Shown one piece after another: positions 1 to 8,920 of a stretch of 64,000 bases of DNA. Both the position numbers and the translations under genes were made by a program. Location: assembly GCA_001898485.1 (NCBI GenBank), contig MKTY01000020.1, forward strand, positions 1,323,203-1,387,202, in the 5' to 3' direction. The stretch is from Sphingobacteriales bacterium 46-32. Its GTDB lineage: Bacteria > Bacteroidota > Bacteroidia > Chitinophagales > Chitinophagaceae. Positions within the stretch are counted from its first letter, which is position 1. Each line of letters begins with the position of its first letter. The notes under the pieces are model-generated. The model did no database searches. It had not been told where the DNA came from and was given only the letters and a program-made list of their open reading frames with translations.

Positions 1-165
1 GTGCTGATGTGCTGATGTGCTGATGTGCTGATGTGCTGATGTGCTGATGAAAACTAACTATGTAAGGTACGAAAATTAATCATATAATGATATAAGTATG
101 AGCCGATTTCGAAAGGAGATTTACAAATAAATCATTAGCACATCAGCATACTAGCACATCAGCAA
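1..165. repeat. Array-hairpin element, 8-mer family, copy 1
   Basis: The left array is six perfect tandem copies of the 8-mer GTGCTGAT (1-48) and probably continues beyond the window edge. After a spacer of about 85 bases comes a right array of four degenerate units of the reverse-complement word (attagcac, atcagcat, actagcac, atcagcaa; 134-165). The two arrays can pair as one long stem. The spacer is nearly identical to that of the copy at 1517-1744. The element ends 6 bases before the start codon of the carboxypeptidase gene, so here it lies upstream of a gene and not behind one. Confidence 0.85.
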
Positions 166-171
166 ATTAAA

Positions 172-1515
172 ATGACCATTATGTTTCGAAATCTGTATTG
201 GATAATCGCATTGATATTACTTACCGCGTGTGGTACGAGTAAAAAAGGGTTTACCGAAGCGCGGCAGCAACTGCTGGATAGTAAAGCGTTGCAAACAGCA
301 CATACCGGCATCAGCATCTTTGACCCGGCTACGGGCAAATATATTTTCGACTACCAGGGCGACAAATATTTTGTGCCAGCCAGTAATATCAAGATACCTA
401 CCTGCTATGCAGCTATGAAATACCTGGGCGATAGCCTGGTTGCATTCCGTTATATACAGGATGATACGGCCGTATACCTGCTGCCGGCTGGCGACCCGAC
501 CCTGCTGCACCGCGATTATAAAAAACAAAAAGCCGTTGAATGGCTCCGGTCAACGAATAAATCCATTTATGTTGCAGCAAACAACTGGCAGGATACCCAT
601 TGGGGTTCCGGCTGGTCGTGGACCGACTACCTGGAAAGTTATATGCCGGAGCGCAGTCCACTGCCAGTATACGGTAATATGCTGCGGTGGATTAAAACAG
701 AGATAAAAGATCCTTATTCTGAAGAAGATGAAATGGTGAGTACGGTGTTTTCTGAACCATCACCCACCTGGCCGGTCGAATTTTCAATTGATGATAAAGA
801 CAGCAGCTTTTCTATTGACCGGGCTCTTGGTGAAAACACCTATACCATTCACGAAGGAAAACAAAAACAGGCCCAACTGGATATGCCCTTTGTAACACAT
901 GGACTGCAGTCGGCCCTGGAGCTAATGGCCGATACAGTGGGGCGCTCCCTGGCATCCATTCCCAAACTCCCGGGCAAAAAAGGTCCGCTTCAGGTAGTGC
1001 ATTCACAGCCCGTTGACTCGCTGCTGCGACCCATGATGCACCGCAGTGATAATTTCTTTGCAGAGCAATCATTGCTAATGGTGTCAAATGAGCGCCTGGG
1101 TGTTATGAACGACAACCGCATTATTGATACCTTGCTGAAAACCGATCTGCGCGACCTGCCGCAGGCACCACGCTGGGCCGATGGCTCGGGTCTGAGCCGG
1201 TATAATCTGTTTACTCCGCAGGACTTTGTAGCCATTCTTGCCAAAATGGAAAAAGAGTTTGGCATGGAGCGGCTGAAAAATGTTTTTCCCGCAGGGGGAA
1301 AAGGCACTTTGTCGAATTATTATAAAGCCGACACTCCTTATTTATTTGCCAAGACCGGCTCCCTCTCCGGTGTGATAGCACTCAGCGGCTACCTGTACAG
1401 CCGCAGTGGCAAACTGCTGATCTTCTCTGTACTGGTAAACAATCACCGGGCCACTGCAACAGAAGTGAGAAGAGCGGTGGAAAGTTTTTTGATAGAAATA
1501 AGAAACAGGGAGTGA
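172..1515 (+). CDS. dacB: D-alanyl-D-alanine carboxypeptidase/endopeptidase, PBP4 (peptidase S13) family lipoprotein
   Basis: Removes the terminal D-Ala from, or cleaves cross-links in, peptidoglycan on the outside of the inner membrane. All three penicillin-binding motifs are visible: S71-N-I-K74 (SxxK, acylated serine), S292-D-N294 (SxN) and K394-T-G. An N-terminal hydrophobic stretch ends in a lipobox LTAC with Cys20, so the protein is probably a lipoprotein. 447 residues is normal for the family. The first ATG (172) or the one at 181 could be the start; both leave the signal intact. The stop codon is followed after one base by a 14-unit 8-mer array, and another copy of the same element lies just upstream, so the gene sits between two near-identical repeats. 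The symbol is by family; assignment as the dacB orthologue is inference. Confidence 0.9.
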   Translation: MTIMFRNLYWIIALILLTACGTSKKGFTEARQQLLDSKALQTAHTGISIFDPATGKYIFDYQGDKYFVPASNIKIPTCYAAMKYLGDSLVAFRYIQDDTAVYLLPAGDPTLLHRDYKKQKAVEWLRSTNKSIYVAANNWQDTHWGSGWSWTDYLESYMPERSPLPVYGNMLRWIKTEIKDPYSEEDEMVSTVFSEPSPTWPVEFSIDDKDSSFSIDRALGENTYTIHEGKQKQAQLDMPFVTHGLQSALELMADTVGRSLASIPKLPGKKGPLQVVHSQPVDSLLRPMMHRSDNFFAEQSLLMVSNERLGVMNDNRIIDTLLKTDLRDLPQAPRWADGSGLSRYNLFTPQDFVAILAKMEKEFGMERLKNVFPAGGKGTLSNYYKADTPYLFAKTGSLSGVIALSGYLYSRSGKLLIFSVLVNNHRATATEVRRAVESFLIEIRNRE

Positions 1516-1516
1516 T

Positions 1517-1744
1517 GTGCTGATGTGCTGATGTGCTGATGTGCTGATGTGCTGATGTGCTGATGTGCTGATGTGCTGATGTGCTGATGTGCTGATGTGC
1601 TGATGTGCTGATGTGCTGATGTGCTGATGCAAACTAACTAAGTAAGGTACGAAAATTAATCATATAATGATATAAGTATGAGCCGATATCGAAAGGGATC
1701 TACAAATAAATCATTAGCACACCAGCACATTAGCACACCAGCAC
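1517..1744. repeat. Array-hairpin element, 8-mer family, copy 2
   Basis: Fourteen perfect tandem copies of GTGCTGAT (1517-1628), an ~84-base spacer, then four units of the complementary word (attagcac/accagcac alternating, 1713-1744). The spacer matches the copy at 1-165 at all but a handful of positions. The left array starts one base after the dacB-like stop codon and the right array ends 9 bases before the mutL stop codon on the other strand, so the element fills the space between two convergent genes. A perfect 14-unit tract is a likely site of slipped-strand length change. Confidence 0.9.
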
Positions 1745-1753
1745 ATTGATCTC

Positions 1754-3586
1754 TCATCCTTTAAACATCTTCTCCAGCTGCTCCTGTTTAAACTCCAGAT
1801 AAGTGGGGTAGCCATCGGGAGTGCTGTTGGGTTGAGCGCAGTGAAACAGGTCCTGCAGCAGGTTGCGCATTTCACGTTCGGTAAGACGGGTACCGGTTTT
1901 TACGGCCTGCTGACGTGCCAGTGAGCGCACCAGTTTTTCGCGGCTGCTGAATTTCAGATCACTGCTGAAGTGTTTGTATTGCTCCAGCAACAGATCCAGT
2001 ACATGTTTTTCGTTGCCGGCTTCCAGATCGGCCGGCGTGCCCTGGATTACAAAACTGTTTTTACCAAAAGGTTCTACCTGATAGCCTAATAAGGATAAGT
2101 CGGGGAGGAGCTCCTGCATGATCACGGCATCGGCGGGAGTGAGTTCGAGTGTCGAAGGAAACAGACTACGCTGTGTGGCGATGGGTTTGCCATTGGCAGC
2201 AGCAATCATCTGCTCATATAATACACGCTCATGCGCTGACTGCTGATGAATGAGCAGAAAACCCTGCGGACTGGGCGTTACGATATAGGTATTGAGCAAT
2301 TGATGCAGCTCTACGTTTGAAAAGTCATTTTCATCTTCCTTATGAGCGGTGAGCTGCTGCGATTCATTGTAATGGCCAATGGTATCGTCTCCGCCAGGCG
2401 GTGCATAAAACTCCTGGAAGGGCTGCATGTTGCCGCGCCGCGTAGGTTCAATAAAGTGTGCCTGATTTTTTTGTGTAAATCCGCGAAACAGGCTGCTGCC
2501 TGAAATAGCATTCTGCCGTTCTTCTGTAAAAGGTTGCTGAATGCTGGGCAGTTGCTGAATGCCGGCATCGAGGTCAAAATCGAGGGTAGGCGTCACGCTA
2601 AACTGTGCCAGTGCATGTTTGATGGCTGCCTGCACAAATGCATATACGATCTTTTCGTCTTCAAACTTGATCTCCTGCTTGGTTGGGTGCACATTCACAT
2701 CTACCTGTGCGGGATCCAGATCAATGAAGAGCACATACATCGGGAAGCTGTCGCCGGCAATCAGCTCCTGGTAAGCATTCATGATGGCATGGTTGAGATA
2801 GGGGCTGCGGATAAAACGGTTGTTGACAAAGAAATACTGATCGCCTCTTGTCTTTTTAGCCGTATCCGGTTTGCCTACAAAACCATGAATATTCAGGTAG
2901 TCGGTATCTTCTTTTACAGTTACCAGGCGTGCATTGTAGTGATTGCCGAGTAGCTGTATGATGCGTTGCTTAAGACTGCCGGCATCGAGGTGAAACATCT
3001 GCTGCCCGTTGACAGTAAGTGTAAAGAGGATATGGGGAAATGCCATCGCCACACGTGTGAATTCATCGACGATATGGCGCATTTCTGCAGCATTACTTTT
3101 TAAGAAATTGCGGCGGGCAGGTACATTGAAAAACAGGTTTTTCATGGCAATGCTGGTACCTACGGAAGCGGCTACCGGCTCTTGCAGGGTGACTACGCTG
3201 TTTTCTACTTCTATACGTGTACCGGCATCATCCTGCTGGCGGCGGGTCTTTAGTTCAACCTGTGCTACCGCGGCAATAGAAGCCAGGGCTTCTCCGCGAA
3301 ATCCCATCGTACGGATATGAAAGAGGTCATCGATATGACGGATCTTGGAAGTGGCGTGACGTTCAAAACAGAGTCGGGCATCGGTTTCGCTCATACCCGA
3401 TCCGTTATCTATCACCTGGATCAGTGATTTGCCCGCATCGGCCACGATCAATTGTATTTCGGTAGCACCTGCGTCTACCGCATTTTCGAGTAACTCCTTG
3501 ACGGCACTGGCCGGCCGCTGTATCACCTCTCCGGCGGCTATCTGGTTGGCAATATTATCAGGTAAAAGGACGATTTTGTCAGACAC
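1754..3586 (-). CDS. mutL: DNA mismatch repair protein MutL
   Basis: Couples MutS mismatch recognition to strand removal. The N-terminal GHKL ATPase is complete: the KELLENAVDAG motif (30-40), DNGSGM (60-65), GFRGEAL (95-101), and the transducer domain to about residue 330. A linker follows, then a C-terminal dimerisation domain (about 420-610). The C-terminal endonuclease signatures are altered: the DQHA motif reads HQQS (447-450), the ACxxA motif has Arg in place of Cys (558), and the CPHGRP motif reads TPDGYP (589-594). The metal-binding residues known from endonucleolytic MutL proteins are therefore absent. 610 residues is a normal length. The coding strand faces the upstream dacB-like gene. 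Confidence 0.96.
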   Translation of the reverse strand: MSDKIVLLPDNIANQIAAGEVIQRPASAVKELLENAVDAGATEIQLIVADAGKSLIQVIDNGSGMSETDARLCFERHATSKIRHIDDLFHIRTMGFRGEALASIAAVAQVELKTRRQQDDAGTRIEVENSVVTLQEPVAASVGTSIAMKNLFFNVPARRNFLKSNAAEMRHIVDEFTRVAMAFPHILFTLTVNGQQMFHLDAGSLKQRIIQLLGNHYNARLVTVKEDTDYLNIHGFVGKPDTAKKTRGDQYFFVNNRFIRSPYLNHAIMNAYQELIAGDSFPMYVLFIDLDPAQVDVNVHPTKQEIKFEDEKIVYAFVQAAIKHALAQFSVTPTLDFDLDAGIQQLPSIQQPFTEERQNAISGSSLFRGFTQKNQAHFIEPTRRGNMQPFQEFYAPPGGDDTIGHYNESQQLTAHKEDENDFSNVELHQLLNTYIVTPSPQGFLLIHQQSAHERVLYEQMIAAANGKPIATQRSLFPSTLELTPADAVIMQELLPDLSLLGYQVEPFGKNSFVIQGTPADLEAGNEKHVLDLLLEQYKHFSSDLKFSSREKLVRSLARQQAVKTGTRLTEREMRNLLQDLFHCAQPNSTPDGYPTYLEFKQEQLEKMFKG

Positions 3587-3730
3587 AACTAAATTTCTCC
3601 GGCGTCAAAAATAACAAATTGATTTTTAAGCCGCTCTTCACAGCCTGATCGCCTGAAAAGAAGTATTTTTAAGGCTGCTGCAGCCCGAGGTCGCTGCGGC
3701 TGGTATTATGCTGACCATCAAAATTTTAGT

Positions 3731-6625
3731 ATGATCAAGTCTGTCTCTTTTTTGCTGAGTTGTTGTTTTCTTATGGTTACGGCTACACGCGCACAGTTTT
3801 CGAGCCAGTTGCCGGAGCAGGCCTGGGTCGACTCGGTGTTTCACAGCCTGAGCAAGGAAGAAAAGATCGCACAGCTGATGGTGATCCGCGCCCATTCCAA
3901 CCTGGGGCCTGATCATATCGCCAAAGTGACCAGCGATATTCGGCAATATAATGTAGGAGCCCTCTGCTTTTTTCAGGGAGGTCCGGTGCGCCAGGCACAG
4001 CTTACCAATGCCTACCAGGCCATGGCCAAAACTCCCCTGATGGTGACCATCGATGGGGAATGGGGCGTAGGCATGCGGCTAGACTCTGTTACCAAATTTC
4101 CCTATCAGCTTACCCTGGGTGCATTGAAAGATGAAGACCTGGTATACCGGATGGGAGTAGCTGTGGGTGAGCAGTGCAAACGCCTGGGCATACACGTGAA
4201 CTACGCACCCGTAGTGGATGTAAATAATAACCCTAACAATCCTGTGATTGGTTACCGCTCCTTTGGTGCCAATAAGGATAAAGTGGCCAGCTTTGGTGCC
4301 GCTTATACCAGAGGTATGCAGGCTGCAGGTATTATGGCCTGTGCCAAACATTTTCCCGGTCATGGTGATGTGGATGTGGATTCACATTATGATCTGCCGG
4401 TTGTCAATAAAACTATTGCACAACTCGACAGTCTTGAGCTGGTTCCTTTTTATGCCCAGGTAAAAGCCGGTGTGGGCAGTTTTATGATTGCTCACCTGTC
4501 TATCCCTGCGGTTGATAATACCGCTAACCGCGCTACCTCTATTTCTAAAAATGCCGTGACGGGATTGCTGCGCGAAAAACTCGGTTATGACGGACTCACA
4601 TTTACCGATGCGCTGGAGATGAAAGGCGTGGCCAAATATTTTCCCGGAGGTACTATTGCGGTAGAAGCATTGATAGCAGGTAATGATATGCTGTGTCTGC
4701 CGGCCAGTGTGCCCGAAACGATTGAGGCGGTTAAAAAAGCCATTAAACAAAAAAAGCTGAGCTGGGATGATATCGATGAAAAAGTATTGAAGGTATTGCA
4801 TGCCAAATACCGCCTGGGACTGGCAAACCTGCAGCCGGTAAAGCTCGATAACCTGCTCGAAGACCTAAATGCCAAAACAAATGAGATCCGTTACGAAGCT
4901 GCCAGCCAGTCGATCACCGTACTGCGTGCAGAGACAGCCATGGCCGCTCTATCTGGTCCCAAAACGGCTTTTGTGGGTATTGGTCTCAGCAGCAACAACG
5001 ATTTTGGTAAACGGATGGAAGAAGAGCTGAAGGCAGATGTGTATTTATATAGTTATGCCGCTAATGCCGATGCTGCTGCCAGCCTGCAGCAATCACTTAA
5101 AAATGGCGGTTATGAGAGGGTGATTATAGGCGTACACAATTACAGTCTGCGTCCGGCTAATAATTATGGTATCAGCGAAAATGCGCGGCAGTTATTTAGC
5201 AGCCTGCAAAGCTATAATCCGCTCACGCTGGTTTTTGGCAACGTGCTGGCGGTATCCAATTTTTGCGATGCAAAAAATCTGATCGCCTGCTACCAGGACG
5301 ATGATATTACCCAGCAGGCGGCCGCCGATCTGCTGACCGGCAAATTATTTTCCATGGGTACACTACCGGTAGCTGTATGTCAGTTTAAGGTGGGCGATGG
5401 GTTGGTACACGGCGGTATTAAGCCGGCAAGAGCTGTTATAAATAGAGACAGGCTGAGTGTGATTGATACCATTGCGCTGGACGGCATTGCACAAAAGGCT
5501 TATCCCGGTTGCGTGGTGCTGGCGGTGCATGACGGAGAGATTGTGTATCACAAGGCCTTTGGCAGTCTGGAATATGATGGTAAACAGCCCATGAATATGG
5601 AGGATGTGTTTGACCTTGCTTCCGTAACCAAGATATCGGCCACTACGGTATCGGTGATGAAGCTGGTGGAGCAGGGCAAACTCGATATTACGAAGACCCT
5701 GGGCAATTACCTGCCGGTGGTGCGGGGGACTGATAAAGCGGGTCTGCGTATCGATGATATCTTGTTGCATCAGGCCGGTCTCGTACCTTTTATTTCTTTT
5801 TATAAGGAAACGATTGATCCGGCAACGGGCATTCCCAATCCCGCTATTTATAGTGATAAAAAGAAAAAAGGTTTTGAGATACGGGTGGCGGAGAACCTGT
5901 ACCTGCGCAACGACTGGGAAGATACGCTCATGAGCCGTATTCTGAAGAGTCCGCTGGGGCCACGTAATAAGTATGTGTACAGCGATAACGATTTTATTTT
6001 TCTCGGAAAAATTGTGGAGCAGATTACGGGTATGCCCCTGAATGAATATGTGCAGAAAACCTTTTACGATAAAATGGGCATGGCCACTACCGGGTTTACG
6101 CCACGTAAGCGGGTGGCACTGGATCGTATTGTGCCTACGGAAGAAGAAAAACATTTTCGCCGACAGCTGATGCGCGGAGATGTGCATGATGAAGGGGCTT
6201 CACTCTTTGGTGGGGTAGCCGGTCATGCCGGGCTATTTTCAGATGCCTATGACCTGGCTATGCTGTACCAGATGCTGCTCAATGGCGGTGAGTTTAATGG
6301 TATGCGCTACCTGAAACCTGAGACTATTAAGTTATTTACCGCTTATCATAGCGATATCAGCCGCCGGGGCTATGGTTTTGATAAACCCGAAAAAAATAAT
6401 GCCACGCGCAAGGATCCTTATCCTGCTATCAGTGTATCGCCCGATACGTATGGCCATACCGGTTTTACCGGCACCTGTGTATGGGTAGATCCCCAGGTGA
6501 ACCTGGTGTATGTCTTTCTCAGCAACCGTGTGTATCCCACACGCGATAATCCGAAACTATCGCAGCTCAATATCCGTACGCGTATTCAGGATGCGTTGTA
6601 CCAGGCTCTGGAGTTGAAGAAATAG
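3731..6625 (+). CDS. Fused glycoside hydrolase family 3 (NagZ-like) and beta-lactamase-like serine hydrolase
   Basis: A 964-residue exported protein with signal peptide (about 1-22, ending TRAQ). The first part (about 25-390) is a GH3 N-terminal domain: it contains KHFPGHGD (206-213, the NagZ-type loop with catalytic His211) and the nucleophile Asp293 in FTDALEMKG. A middle segment (about 400-560) resembles the GH3 C-terminal fold. The last part (about 580-964) is a class C beta-lactamase/PBP-like domain with S631-V-T-K634, Y750-S-D-N753 and H909-T-G911 standing in for KTG. The likely job is trimming of cell-wall fragments: N-acetylglucosaminidase plus a peptidase or esterase. The fusion is known from Bacteroidota; the serine hydrolase substrate is unknown. 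It diverges from mutL. Confidence 0.9.
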   Translation: MIKSVSFLLSCCFLMVTATRAQFSSQLPEQAWVDSVFHSLSKEEKIAQLMVIRAHSNLGPDHIAKVTSDIRQYNVGALCFFQGGPVRQAQLTNAYQAMAKTPLMVTIDGEWGVGMRLDSVTKFPYQLTLGALKDEDLVYRMGVAVGEQCKRLGIHVNYAPVVDVNNNPNNPVIGYRSFGANKDKVASFGAAYTRGMQAAGIMACAKHFPGHGDVDVDSHYDLPVVNKTIAQLDSLELVPFYAQVKAGVGSFMIAHLSIPAVDNTANRATSISKNAVTGLLREKLGYDGLTFTDALEMKGVAKYFPGGTIAVEALIAGNDMLCLPASVPETIEAVKKAIKQKKLSWDDIDEKVLKVLHAKYRLGLANLQPVKLDNLLEDLNAKTNEIRYEAASQSITVLRAETAMAALSGPKTAFVGIGLSSNNDFGKRMEEELKADVYLYSYAANADAAASLQQSLKNGGYERVIIGVHNYSLRPANNYGISENARQLFSSLQSYNPLTLVFGNVLAVSNFCDAKNLIACYQDDDITQQAAADLLTGKLFSMGTLPVAVCQFKVGDGLVHGGIKPARAVINRDRLSVIDTIALDGIAQKAYPGCVVLAVHDGEIVYHKAFGSLEYDGKQPMNMEDVFDLASVTKISATTVSVMKLVEQGKLDITKTLGNYLPVVRGTDKAGLRIDDILLHQAGLVPFISFYKETIDPATGIPNPAIYSDKKKKGFEIRVAENLYLRNDWEDTLMSRILKSPLGPRNKYVYSDNDFIFLGKIVEQITGMPLNEYVQKTFYDKMGMATTGFTPRKRVALDRIVPTEEEKHFRRQLMRGDVHDEGASLFGGVAGHAGLFSDAYDLAMLYQMLLNGGEFNGMRYLKPETIKLFTAYHSDISRRGYGFDKPEKNNATRKDPYPAISVSPDTYGHTGFTGTCVWVDPQVNLVYVFLSNRVYPTRDNPKLSQLNIRTRIQDALYQALELKK

Positions 6626-6668
6626 GTACAAATCACTGGCAATTGGTAGCTATAATAATTATTTCGTT

Positions 6669-7226
6669 ATGAGAATTGTATTAAGTGTGCTACTTGTCGG
6701 GGTACTATTAATTATTTCCTGCAATAGCGAAACCCACGTTGAAAAATCAAATCCTGATTCTGTTACTATATCTAAATCGGATACAACAAATGTCAAAAAA
6801 CCTATTGGGTTAAGGAAAGAACCTGCTGATACGGGTTTTAATGACGACCAGCAGCAGGCTATTAGTGACAGCATCTATTATTCAATAATACAACACGCAA
6901 AAATCGATATTCTTGAAACCAGATAAAAGAGCTCAGTAGATACCTTGCGGGATGGAGCAGATGTAGTGAAGATGTGCGGCGAATGGAAAAAATTAAGCAG
7001 AAAGGACCTCATAGATATTTTTAAGAAAAGTGAACCGATTAATGCTTTTGAGTTTCACTATATGTTTCTGGTATATCTATGTAGTATAGAAGGCCGGGCG
7101 CTTGTGGGTGACCAGGAAGTCTCATTTTCTATTAATGCAGCGGCTACCAGCTATTTACAATTTCCTGATGGGTCGATACGGTTGGCTGCGATGGTAGCAG
7201 ACTTCTTCTGTAATACCATAGCATAA
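6669..7226 (+). pseudogene. Small lipoprotein gene of unknown function interrupted by one in-frame stop
   Basis: An ATG at 6669 opens a frame with a lipoprotein signal (LLIISC, Cys18). The frame meets TAA at 6924-6926 after 85 residues. Directly behind the stop the same frame continues without a shift (KSSVDTLRDGADVVKMCGEW and on) to 7226, giving about 185 codons in all. The second half looks like ordinary folded protein. One nonsense mutation, or a sequencing error, explains the pattern. I do not recognise the family. It follows the GH3 fusion by 43 bases and could once have been cotranscribed. Confidence 0.65.
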
Positions 7227-7545
7227 TAACACAATGAATACCCCAACCGAAATTGGGTGATTAAACCCGGTTTAGAATCACCATGAATGGTTACTTTTTG
7301 CCTGTTAATTCTGTGTCAGGCATACTGTAATTGTGTACGCCTATGATCACCCTTTCATAACTGCCATTTTTAAGTGATTGCTGCAGGCGGATTATTTGGA
7401 ACTTCCAACTGCAAGGGGACCTGTGCGGAGGCTAACGGCCCTGCTATTCCCACCTGAGGAGTAGCAACGGTATGAACTCATACAATAGGCGGTGTATAAT
7501 AAGCATCGCCTATTTTTAGAATATTCCTAAACTTCTTATCACACT
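7227..7545. other. Gene-free stretch with a possible peptide remnant
   Basis: No long reading frame is present. A 27-codon frame opening with GTG (7374-7457, plus strand) reads VIAAGGLFGTSNCKGTCAEA and a short tail. It has a Gly-Gly pair followed by a CxxxC core, a layout like the end of a double-glycine-leader peptide, but no leader can be found upstream in any frame. A partial inverted repeat (taggcggt...atcgccta, about 7486-7514) lies shortly before the next gene. The peptide reading is speculative. Confidence 0.3.
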
Positions 7546-8430
7546 ATGTATCTGGGCCTTACCGTTTACAGTCTCCTGACAGCACCATTGTTTACCTTTA
7601 TTGTTTATAATATTGGTCTGCCGGGGCGTACAACACAATACTTTGTTTCATTTCTGCTCTTCCTGTTTTCCTACCTGCTGGCTAAAAGGATTTTTAAAAA
7701 GAATAAATGGGAAACTTATGCTATTATCATTTTGCCTGCTATCCTGATTGATGCAACGGTGCTTGTGGGAGGCCAAACACTCATCCCGCTTCGTTTTCCA
7801 TTCGCTACGCTTTTTTCTGTGTCCGGAGCCCTTCTGGGTCTACTCATAACAGAACGAAAGCGAATGCCTGTAATTATTATGGCAGTGGCCGCCGTTGTTT
7901 TCTTTTTATGCAGCCACTTTGTCTTTATTCCCCGCATCACTATGCAGATGTTGAAGCGCAATACACTCCGGCAATCCGTGAAAGATATCAGCTCATTTTT
8001 TGAAATGACCTTGGTTGACAAAGAGGGTAAAAAGCTATTATTGAAGGATACGTTAGGACGCCTGAGTTTAATTGACTTTTATTTCGTAGGCTGCCCGCCT
8101 TGTGAGGCGAAAATTCCCTCTATGGAAAAAATTGCTGAAGAATTTGCTGCCGATAATTACAGGACGATACTTATTTGTAACGGCGAAGCAAGTTCTTTTT
8201 CGGACTTTCAAAAGCATCTCAGCAGAAAACAGAGCAAATTATTTATTTTTTTGTACGATCCGCAGGCAGCAATGGAAAAGAAAATGGGAATAAACAGTTT
8301 TCCACATGAGTTCATTCTTCACCAGGGTAAGATTATTGCTCAGCTCAAAGGATTTAATGATGAAGCGGCAGCGCAATATGAAAAACAAACTATCGAAAAA
8401 ATAAAAACAGCACTACGTGAAACAAAATAA
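7546..8430 (+). CDS. Membrane protein with C-terminal thioredoxin-like (TlpA/redoxin) domain
   Basis: The first ~130 residues contain about four hydrophobic segments. The remainder is a thioredoxin fold facing the periplasm, with the active-site motif C183-P-P-C186 in DFYFVGCPPCEAKIP and a later cis-Pro region (NSFPHEFIL). It is therefore probably a disulfide reductase or thiol exchanger anchored in the inner membrane. It overlaps the following DUF1573 gene by 14 bases, so the two are translationally coupled. TlpA-like and DUF1573 proteins often occur together in Bacteroidota; their substrate is not known from the sequence. Confidence 0.8.
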   Translation: MYLGLTVYSLLTAPLFTFIVYNIGLPGRTTQYFVSFLLFLFSYLLAKRIFKKNKWETYAIIILPAILIDATVLVGGQTLIPLRFPFATLFSVSGALLGLLITERKRMPVIIMAVAAVVFFLCSHFVFIPRITMQMLKRNTLRQSVKDISSFFEMTLVDKEGKKLLLKDTLGRLSLIDFYFVGCPPCEAKIPSMEKIAEEFAADNYRTILICNGEASSFSDFQKHLSRKQSKLFIFLYDPQAAMEKKMGINSFPHEFILHQGKIIAQLKGFNDEAAAQYEKQTIEKIKTALRETK

Positions 8431-8797
8431 TATTGTCTGTCTGTTGTTGATCATCGTCATCTCCTGTACTACCCGGGGTCCCATATTGCAGATAGACACA
8501 CAGGATTTTACAGCAATTGATACTGTGGCGGCAGGATCTACCGCCGTTCGTCAACTGGTGCTCCATAATAAGGGTGATGCGCCGCTTATTATCGAAGATT
8601 TTCTCTCCAGTTGTAATTGCACTTCCTTTGATATTACCAAAGGGTTAACGATACGAAAAGGAGAAAGCCGTATTGTAAAAATTAACATCACAGCAGATAG
8701 CAGCAAACTGAAGAGACTGAATGACATTGTACTTACCTTCAAAACCAATGCTTCACCGGCCTTTTATACGATTGAAAAAGCTTTTTATATAGAATAA
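8417..8797 (+). CDS. DUF1573 family lipoprotein
   Basis: A 126-residue protein starting at GTG (8417) inside the end of the thioredoxin-like gene. The N-terminus is a lipoprotein signal (IIVISC, Cys17). The body matches the DUF1573 pattern, an immunoglobulin-like beta-sandwich: a stretch like VLHNKGDAPLIIEDFLSSCN, the two close cysteines C-N-C after it, then KGESRIVKI. DUF1573 proteins are exported and of unknown role. The overlap makes it the partner of the upstream redox protein. Confidence 0.8.
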   Translation: MKQNNIVCLLLIIVISCTTRGPILQIDTQDFTAIDTVAAGSTAVRQLVLHNKGDAPLIIEDFLSSCNCTSFDITKGLTIRKGESRIVKINITADSSKLKRLNDIVLTFKTNASPAFYTIEKAFYIE

Positions 8798-8920
8798 ATA
8801 ACAGTATAAAACTGGCAAATGATTTTAAAAGAAGCACTCGGTCAACTGATTACCAGATTGAATAAAAAAATAGAATGCCTATTTAGTTAGGAGGATACAA
8901 AAACTACAATTTAGATATTC

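Noticed and set aside
1342-1632. Minus-strand frame with HQHISTSA repeats
   Set aside because: It is only the translation of the 8-mer array and the end of the carboxypeptidase gene on the wrong strand.
5363-6187. Long minus-strand frame inside the GH3 fusion gene
   Set aside because: Antisense shadow of a gene with clear domains on the plus strand; its translation has no domain-like features.
8820-8891. 23-codon frame MILKEALGQLITRLNKK
   Set aside because: No ribosome-binding context, homology or partner that would support a peptide gene.
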